Positions 6,379-10,955 of a stretch of 10,955 bases of DNA are shown here, piece by piece. Both the position numbers and the translations under genes were made by a program. Source of the DNA: Candidatus Altimarinota bacterium. GTDB taxonomy: Bacteria > Patescibacteriota > Gracilibacteria > CAIRYL01. The DNA lies in assembly GCA_027053135.1 (NCBI GenBank), contig JALUEA010000081.1:1-10955 (forward strand), read 5' to 3'. The first letter of the stretch is position 1; each line of letters opens with the position of its first letter. The notes under the pieces were generated by a model, which saw nothing but the letters and a program-made list of their open reading frames with translations, had not been told where the DNA came from and ran no database searches.

Positions 6379-6406
6379 ATTCTATTAAAAATAATTTTAT
6401 TAGAAT
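6379..6406 (+). other. Stem-loop between secG and the solute-binding protein gene
   Basis: ATTCTATTAAAA and TTTTATTAGAAT pair over twelve positions with one T-T mismatch around a 4-base ATAA loop. The stem is AT-rich and no U-run follows, so it is not a standard terminator. It may be an mRNA stability or processing element, or chance in an AT-rich gap. Confidence 0.35.
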
Positions 6407-6447
6407 GTGTTATCTTCGTTGTGAATTAATATTTATTAAACAGTTGT

Positions 6448-8556
6448 ATGAGAGGAATAAAAGTGGTGAAGAAAAAATTATTTTCGGGTGTCACCAAAAT
6501 GGAAAAGCTTGCCTTATTGTTATTAGGAGGGCTTTTTTTCTGGGGGCTATTTGGAGTTATTTCTGTATTTTTTACGGATCATTCTATTTCAGCACCAGAG
6601 AAAGGGGGGGTATATAAAGAGGGAGTTCTTGGGAATGTATCAGATATGGTATTGAATCCCTTATATGTATATGGAAAACGTGATAAAAGTTTCGAATCAG
6701 ATGTGACTTCATTGGTTTTTGCAGGATTAATGCGTTTTGATACAAATTCAGGAAAGACAGTTGATTATATTGCTACTCATACTTTGTCATCAGATAAAAA
6801 AACATATACATTCCGTCTTAAAGAAGGTCTTCGTTGGCATGATGGAGCAGATGTTACGATTGATGATGTTTTTTATACTTTTAATACTGTTATTAAATCA
6901 AAAGATTTTCATAATGATGTATTACAAAAGGCTTTTAAAGATGTGGAAATAAAAAAAATAAGTGATAGGGAAATTTCATTTACTATACAGTATCCGTATA
7001 AATATTTTTTAACAAACTTTACTGTAGGAATTTTACCAAAGCATATTTTACAAGATGTGCCAGTAGCAGAGTTGGAATACAATGATTTTTCAAAAAATCC
7101 TATTGGAAATGGTCCATATAAATTTGAAACACTTACAGAGTCAAAAAAAGGAGTTTTTAAATTATCACTTTTGGCATTCGAAAATTCTTCATTATTTAGT
7201 CCTTACATATCAGAAATTCAGTTTTATATTTATTCAAGGCGAAATGCACTTTCTTTAGCAGTTGATTCGTTAAATGGGATTCGTCCGTTTTTAAAAATAG
7301 ATAAAGATAAATTTGTCATTCCAGAGAAATTTTCTGTAAAGGAATATAATCTCCCGCAGTATTCTGCATTGTTTTTTAATATGAAAAAATCAATATTTGA
7401 TGGAAACAGAGGAAGAAATATTCGTTTAGCAATGCAGTTAGCAACAGATAAAGAGGGGATTCTAAAACATATTATAGATGGAGTTAGAATTGATACTCCT
7501 TTACTTGAGTCTGATAATTCTGATTGGGTAAACCAATTTGATCTTGTAAAAGCACGAGGAGCATTAAAAGATGTTGGATATTTTCTCCCAAGTTCTAAAC
7601 CAAAAACTTTTGTTCCAAAAGGATCAGAAACTCCGTATATTACATTTCCAACATTGAAGAATACTTTTGAAGCTAAACGATCTGATTATGATAAAGTCTT
7701 TACTATAAAGGGGAAATTTCCTTTAAAAATCGAAAAAACAAAGATTTTTATTGATGATAAATTTTTGAGGGAAGAAGAAAAACCTACAATGGCACGAACA
7801 TGGAGTTTTGATATAGATTTTAATGATACATTTAATGACGGAACGCATGAAATACGAGTAGAGTTTTGGAATTTTGATGGAGAGTTAGAAAAAGAAGATG
7901 CTATTTCTGTCTATTTACAACCTATTTTAGAAGAAAAAAAGAGTCAAAATCAGAAATATGAAATTCGTGAAGATAAAAAAGGAAAAAAACTTCAACTAAC
8001 TCTTGTCACAGCTGATAAACCGTATTATTATAAGGAAGTTGCAAACTATTTAAAAGAGGATTATGGAAAGATTGGTATAGATCTAAACATAAAAGTCTTG
8101 AATATGGATGCTTTTTTAGATAGAGTAAAGCATAGAGAATATGATATTCTTCTTTACGGTCAAAGCCTTGGGTATAATCTGGATATTTATGAATTTTTTC
8201 ATGAAAGTCAGGTAGGGAAAGATAATCTTTCAGATTATAAAAATCCTGTAGCAAGTGTTTTAATCGAAGAAATTCGAAGATCTCATATCTCAGATGTTCG
8301 TGCAGCAAAAATGCAGAAATTGCGAGAAGTATTTAAGCAAGATATTCCAGCGGTTTTCCTTTTCTCTCCTACATATCTTTATTGTTTTGATTCGGATTTA
8401 AAAGGGTTGAATATTAATAGAGTTGGTTCTCATAAGGATCGGTTCTCAAATATTACAAATGCATATATGTTGGAACGACGGTCATTGAAGAATGCTACTT
8501 GGTTGGATTTCCCTCAGTGGTTTCTCAGTAATTTTATTTCTTTTATAACATATTAA
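6448..8556 (+). CDS. Membrane-anchored family-5 (OppA/DppA-like) solute-binding protein with an inserted Ig-like segment
   Basis: Extracytoplasmic solute-binding protein of the oligopeptide/dipeptide family (SBP_bac_5). Family landmarks from the first ATG: L.F.GLMRFD (89-98), the TYTFRLKEGLRWHDG.DVT.DDV stretch (119-141), IGNGPYKFE (219-227), the RLAMQLATDKEGILK helix (326-340) and KGKKLQLTLVT (511-521). A basic N-terminus and one hydrophobic helix (about 21-42) with no lipobox cysteine indicate a transmembrane anchor rather than a lipoprotein. Between residues about 381 and 504 lies a segment absent from ordinary OppA proteins, rich in predicted beta strands. At 702 residues it is longer than the usual 530-550. 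No permease or ATPase gene is adjacent, so its transporter, if any, is elsewhere. Start choice is open: AGAGGA (6451-6456) is well placed for GTG at 6463 or 6466, while the upstream ATG has no such site. Its stop is 2 bases before rplI, suggesting co-transcription. Confidence 0.9.
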   Translation: MRGIKVVKKKLFSGVTKMEKLALLLLGGLFFWGLFGVISVFFTDHSISAPEKGGVYKEGVLGNVSDMVLNPLYVYGKRDKSFESDVTSLVFAGLMRFDTNSGKTVDYIATHTLSSDKKTYTFRLKEGLRWHDGADVTIDDVFYTFNTVIKSKDFHNDVLQKAFKDVEIKKISDREISFTIQYPYKYFLTNFTVGILPKHILQDVPVAELEYNDFSKNPIGNGPYKFETLTESKKGVFKLSLLAFENSSLFSPYISEIQFYIYSRRNALSLAVDSLNGIRPFLKIDKDKFVIPEKFSVKEYNLPQYSALFFNMKKSIFDGNRGRNIRLAMQLATDKEGILKHIIDGVRIDTPLLESDNSDWVNQFDLVKARGALKDVGYFLPSSKPKTFVPKGSETPYITFPTLKNTFEAKRSDYDKVFTIKGKFPLKIEKTKIFIDDKFLREEEKPTMARTWSFDIDFNDTFNDGTHEIRVEFWNFDGELEKEDAISVYLQPILEEKKSQNQKYEIREDKKGKKLQLTLVTADKPYYYKEVANYLKEDYGKIGIDLNIKVLNMDAFLDRVKHREYDILLYGQSLGYNLDIYEFFHESQVGKDNLSDYKNPVASVLIEEIRRSHISDVRAAKMQKLREVFKQDIPAVFLFSPTYLYCFDSDLKGLNINRVGSHKDRFSNITNAYMLERRSLKNATWLDFPQWFLSNFISFITY

Positions 8557-8558
8557 TC

Positions 8559-9008
8559 ATGAAAGTATTGTTACTTAAAAATGTTAAAGGTCTTGGAGTC
8601 GCAGGTCAGGTAGTAGATATCCCACGGGGATTTGCTGTTAATAAGTTAATTCCTGCTAAGTTGGCGAAATTCCCTTCTGTTGAGGAAGAATTAAAAGCAG
8701 AATCGTTTGTTCCAAATGGAGAAAAAGATTCTTCAGAATTCATAGAATGGGCAAAGGCAACAGTTGCAAAATTAGCTGGAAAAACATTGTTATTTACTGC
8801 GAAAGTGTCTAAAAAAGGACATTTATTTGGCTCTATTTCTGAAGCAGATATTGCGGAACGAATTAAGACAGATTTTGATGTTGAAGTTGAAGAAAATCAG
8901 ATTCATGTTATAAAGAAGATTAAAGATATTGGTGATAATCGGGTAGAAGTTGTATTTTCTCCGGAATTTCATGCGGCACTTACGGTTCGTGTAGAAGCAA
9001 TAAAATAA
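8559..9008 (+). CDS. rplI: 50S ribosomal protein bL9
   Basis: Large-subunit protein that binds 23S rRNA near the L1 stalk base and reaches toward neighbouring ribosomes. The N-terminal domain MKVLLLKNVKGLGVAGQVV with GFAVNKLIP (about 24-32) is the family signature; a helical connector and the C-terminal domain follow. At 149 residues it is full length. It starts 2 bases after the solute-binding protein's stop with no Shine-Dalgarno sequence, so translation is probably coupled. Several CPR lineages are reported to lack bL9, so its presence mildly narrows the possible source lineage. A CAT-anticodon tRNA gene follows 64 bases downstream and may share the transcript. Confidence 0.97.
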   Translation: MKVLLLKNVKGLGVAGQVVDIPRGFAVNKLIPAKLAKFPSVEEELKAESFVPNGEKDSSEFIEWAKATVAKLAGKTLLFTAKVSKKGHLFGSISEADIAERIKTDFDVEVEENQIHVIKKIKDIGDNRVEVVFSPEFHAALTVRVEAIK

Positions 9009-9012
9009 GGTA

Positions 9013-9041
9013 TTGCTATGTTTTGTTTTTTTCTGTATTCT
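9013..9041 (+). promoter_or_regulatory. Possible promoter for the tRNA gene
   Basis: TTGCTA (9013-9018) and TATTCT (9036-9041) are spaced by 17 bases; each matches four of six consensus positions. Transcription would start near 9048, about 25 bases before the tRNA. The tRNA could equally be processed from an rplI read-through transcript. Confidence 0.3.
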
Positions 9042-9072
9042 TATTAAGACAGGATTCTTAGTAGGAATTCAT

Positions 9073-9148
9073 GGGCCTGTAGCTCAGGGGTTAGAGCAGA
9101 AGACTCATAATCTTTTGGTCGCTGGTTCAAATCCAGCCAGGCCCACCA
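9073..9148 (+). tRNA. tRNA with CAT anticodon, probably tRNA-Ile2 (lysidine type)
   Basis: A complete cloverleaf of 76 nt with encoded CCA. Acceptor GGGCCTG/CAGGCCC is fully paired, D stem GCTC/GAGC, anticodon stem GAAGA/TCTTT, loop CTCATAA with CAT at 9106-9108, variable loop TGGTC, T stem GCTGG/CCAGC, discriminator A. The paired first base and the AU-rich anticodon stem exclude initiator tRNA-Met. C4-G69 and C5-G68, the 8-base D loop, G27-U43 and CTCATAATC are shared with tRNA-Ile2 of E. coli and B. subtilis as I recall them; elongator tRNA-Met of E. coli has other pairs at 4 and 5. The Ile2 type is read as AUA-specific after TilS makes lysidine at the anticodon C. The gene identity as a tRNA is certain; the amino acid is a strong inference. 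Confidence 0.93.
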
Positions 9149-9162
9149 TTTTTATTTTTTAT

Positions 9163-9199
9163 AAAGAACAGATACTACAAGTGTGTATCTGTTCTTTTT
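9163..9199 (+). terminator. Intrinsic terminator after the tRNA
   Basis: AAAGAACAGATAC (9163-9175) pairs perfectly with GTATCTGTTCTTT (9185-9197) over 13 positions around a 9-base loop, followed by a short T run. It ends the plus-strand rplI-tRNA transcript 15 bases after the CCA. On the minus strand the same hairpin lies 30 bases past the pantothenate kinase stop but is followed by A-rich sequence, so it would be a weaker terminator in that direction. Confidence 0.85.
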
Positions 9200-9227
9200 G
9201 TATTTGTATAGTATGTTTGTATTTGTA
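9197..9227. repeat. Short direct repeat TTTGTATTTGTA, two copies
   Basis: TTTGTATTTGTA occurs at 9197-9208 and 9216-9227, a 19-bp period, just after the tRNA terminator and immediately past the pantothenate kinase stop. Possibly a local duplication; no function is apparent. Confidence 0.5.
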
Positions 9228-9228
9228 A

Positions 9229-10110
9229 TCAGCTATAATTACTCGCTCCAATTACTGTTATATATTCAGAATATTGTGGGAATATTGCAGTAATATTAAA
9301 GAGTTTGGTTGTTGCTAGAACATGTTTTTGTAAAATAGGAAGTTTAGAAAATTTCCCACCAAAGATGATATGGGTTTGCTTGTATCGTAAGCATTTTTCA
9401 ATTGCAAGTGCAGTAATGGATTCTGCAATAAGTGTAGCAATTCCAAGTGCTATATCTGCTTTTGATGATGTAGAGGAATATTTTGCAAAATTTGAGGCAG
9501 TTGCATGTGCAGGGAGTAATTCAATATCTCCTCCAACAATATCACCAATAGAAAGGTCTATATTATTTTTTTTACCATTTTCTGCAAGTTGAGAAATATT
9601 TTCAAAATTTGATGTTTTTAGAAGTGCTTTGCTTAATCCTATAAATGTTCCTCCTCCAAGTCCTGTTCCTTTAATATGGGTATATATATTTTTTTTTGAA
9701 TTAAAATAAACCATTGCTGTTCCAGTACCAAGAGATACTGCAATCCCAGATTCTTGTTTTGAGAGTATTTCTGCACCTTTTCCAATTGCAACAAATTCAG
9801 ATATTATTTGTATTGATAAGCGTTTATTTTGTATCAGAACTGTATGAATTTTTTTTCTTTCTTGTTTGAGAGTATTTGAAAATCCTCCTGTTATAAGAAG
9901 GGTATGTGTTTTTGAAGATTTCCATTGCGGAAGTTTATATATATGAAATGCTTGAAGTATTGTATTAAGTTTTTGAATTTCATTATTATCTATAAGATTT
10001 TTTATATTTTTATTAAAGAGTTTCGACTCTAATGAGTGAAACTCTTTTTTATTGTCAATAATATAGTGTATATCTATTGTTGATCCTCCTAAATCAAGGG
10101 TAAATTTCAT
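9229..10110 (-). CDS. coaW: Type II pantothenate kinase
   Basis: Phosphorylates pantothenate with ATP, the first step of coenzyme A synthesis. The fold is the acetate/sugar kinase-Hsp70-actin (ASKHA) type: N-terminal phosphate loop LDLGGSTID (5-13), SEFVAIGKG with the expected catalytic Glu105, SLGTGTAMVY (126-135), GTGLGGGTFIGLSKAL (148-163), NIDLSIGDI then HATASNFAKY (183-211), HIIFGGKF (247-254) and VIGA (286-289). Order and spacing match the staphylococcal type II enzyme, with 293 residues against 267; the extra length is mostly in the N-terminal half (about 20-100). Related ASKHA families such as BadF/BadG ATPases are less likely given the HATASNFA and GTGLGGG segments. The gene lies 20 bases after the SLH protein gene on the same strand, so the two are probably co-transcribed. 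It ends in TGA, the only such stop here, with no convincing minus-strand terminator. Confidence 0.87.
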   Translation of the reverse strand: MKFTLDLGGSTIDIHYIIDNKKEFHSLESKLFNKNIKNLIDNNEIQKLNTILQAFHIYKLPQWKSSKTHTLLITGGFSNTLKQERKKIHTVLIQNKRLSIQIISEFVAIGKGAEILSKQESGIAVSLGTGTAMVYFNSKKNIYTHIKGTGLGGGTFIGLSKALLKTSNFENISQLAENGKKNNIDLSIGDIVGGDIELLPAHATASNFAKYSSTSSKADIALGIATLIAESITALAIEKCLRYKQTHIIFGGKFSKLPILQKHVLATTKLFNITAIFPQYSEYITVIGASNYS

Positions 10111-10130
10111 GAAAATATTTAAGAAAATAT

Positions 10131-10955
10131 TTATTTTACTTGTTCTAATAATGCATTTGCATATTCTTTAATTTTTTTTCCAATAGGTTGTGTTGATGGG
10201 CTGTATGAGTATGCAATACCTGCTTTTTCTTTTGCTTTATTTGCAAATGATATAAGATCTTCTTTTTTTCCCTTTAGGCCGTATTCATATGCTTTTACTA
10301 AATCTTGCATACCAAGTGCTATTTCATGAGCGGCTTTTACAATTCCTTCGTTTGGATCAGATTGTAATGCTAATTCTGAATAGTTCACTGATGCGTTGAC
10401 ATGTTCTCTTGCACTTGAAATATTATCGTTTGAGAGTTGTAAAATAACATTCAGTAATTCAGATTCAGTAAGTTTAAGATATTTTTGTGTATTCCCTCCT
10501 TGTTTTAAGATAATTAATTGATACAAAATTTCTGCACATTCTCCTCGTGAAAGTTTTTTTTCTGGATAGAGTTTATTGTTATTATCTGGTTCTATTATAA
10601 GGAGTACTCGTGCATAGCTAAGGTATGGTAGATACCATGCGTTATTTGGAACATCTGATGCAATATTTTTTTTTCCTATATGTTTTGAAATATCATGATG
10701 AAACCCAAGTAACGCCATTTTAAGAAATTCTGCTTTTATAACAGTTCTTGCTGGTTTAAAAAGTCCAGTATTTCCATCGCCAGATACAATTCCTTTTTCT
10801 TTTGCTGTATAGACATATGGTGCAAACCATGTATCTTTTGGTATATCAGAAAATTTTTCTGCTTCTGTTTTTGTAATGGGAACTTGTGCAGAATTCAAAA
10901 TCATTTTTAAGGCTTCTACTCGATTTACTAATTTTTCTGGTTTAAAGGTTCCATC
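10131..10955 (-). CDS. SLH-domain surface protein, C-terminal part (5' end outside window)
   Basis: The frame is open to the right edge of the window: the first residues are DGTFKPEKLVNRVEALKMIL, the end of an SLH repeat. The ATG at 10902-10904 lies inside this repeat and is not the start. Of the 274 residues present, 1-20 are the end of SLH repeat 1, about 35-84 are repeat 2 (FSDIPKDTWFAPY ... GLFKPARTVIKAEFLKMAL) and about 99-148 are repeat 3 (SDVPNNAWYLPY ... KLYPEKKLSRGECAEIL), which is degenerate in its centre. SLH triplets bind secondary cell-wall polymers and hold proteins on the cell surface. The remaining 125 residues are predicted helical, rich in Lys, Ala and Glu, end without a membrane segment, and are not recognised. 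With SLH repeats placed before a C-terminal helical domain, the unseen N-terminus may be only a signal peptide or further domains. The stop is 20 bases before coaW. Confidence 0.9.
   Translation of the reverse strand, partial: DGTFKPEKLVNRVEALKMILNSAQVPITKTEAEKFSDIPKDTWFAPYVYTAKEKGIVSGDGNTGLFKPARTVIKAEFLKMALLGFHHDISKHIGKKNIASDVPNNAWYLPYLSYARVLLIIEPDNNNKLYPEKKLSRGECAEILYQLIILKQGGNTQKYLKLTESELLNVILQLSNDNISSAREHVNASVNYSELALQSDPNEGIVKAAHEIALGMQDLVKAYEYGLKGKKEDLISFANKAKEKAGIAYSYSPSTQPIGKKIKEYANALLEQVK

Noticed and set aside
9073..9148. Initiator tRNA-Met
   Set aside because: G1-C72 is paired and the anticodon stem lacks three consecutive G-C pairs, both contrary to bacterial initiator tRNA.
9013..9228. 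71-residue plus-strand reading frame
   Set aside because: It spans the tRNA and its terminator; the GSNPARPT-like stretch is the usual artefact of translating a tRNA T arm. No coding signal of its own.
9175..9231. UGA read as glycine (as in Gracilibacteria/SR1) with extension of coaW
   Set aside because: No gene here contains internal TGA, all conserved glycines use GGN, and the coaW TGA follows the normal family end. A read-through would enter the terminator and stop at a TAG at 9175-9177.
10131..10904. SLH protein starting at the ATG 10902-10904
   Set aside because: The frame continues upstream to the window edge and encodes DGTFKPEKLVNRVEALK, the C-terminal part of another SLH repeat, so the gene is partial.

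Overview
The window is a strongly AT-rich piece of bacterial chromosome with short intergenic gaps; no stretch longer than about 175 bases lacks a gene. Eight of nine annotated genes with a stop in the window, plus the partial gene at the left edge, end in TAA or (once) TGA, and conserved glycines and tryptophans use ordinary GGN and TGG codons, so the standard bacterial code fits. Shine-Dalgarno sequences are almost absent. An orphan membrane-anchored substrate-binding protein, an S-layer-homology (SLH) protein, diverged versions of core enzymes and a compact layout suggest a Patescibacteria/CPR-type organism, possibly from the Gracilibacteria/Peregrinibacteria side. This placement is inference; no 16S or other decisive marker is present.

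Layout. 1-177 (+): the 3' end of a gene with six perfect 18-bp repeats encoding PTSTPE. 166-2376 (-): UvrD/PcrA helicase, overlapping the first gene tail to tail. 2394-2433: a long hairpin terminator ending the pyrE-pyrD unit. 2464-4252 (-): pyrD and pyrE. 4253-4425: a divergent promoter region with a shared 9-bp motif and a dyad. 4426-5133 (+): an unrecognised single-span membrane protein with six extracytoplasmic cysteines. 5116-5976 (-): pyrF, overlapping the previous gene tail to tail. 5977-6123: a second divergent promoter region. 6124-9008 (+): secG, a membrane-anchored family-5 solute-binding protein with an inserted Ig-like segment, and rplI. 9073-9148 (+): a CAT-anticodon tRNA that looks like lysidine-type tRNA-Ile2 rather than tRNA-Met, followed by a strong terminator. 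9229-10955 (-): type II pantothenate kinase and, upstream of it, an SLH protein whose start lies beyond the window.

How they work together. PyrE, PyrD and PyrF supply the last three steps of de novo UMP synthesis (dihydroorotate to orotate to OMP to UMP); the earlier steps are not here. SecG and L9 are housekeeping secretion and ribosome components. The solute-binding protein, the six-cysteine protein, the SLH protein and the PTSTPE-repeat protein appear to belong to the cell surface. Pantothenate kinase implies at least the first step of CoA synthesis from pantothenate. No CRISPR array, insertion sequence, prophage or defence system was found. The most unusual items are the Ig-like insertion in the solute-binding protein, the perfect PTSTPE minisatellite, the diverged dihydroorotate dehydrogenase and the probable tRNA-Ile2.
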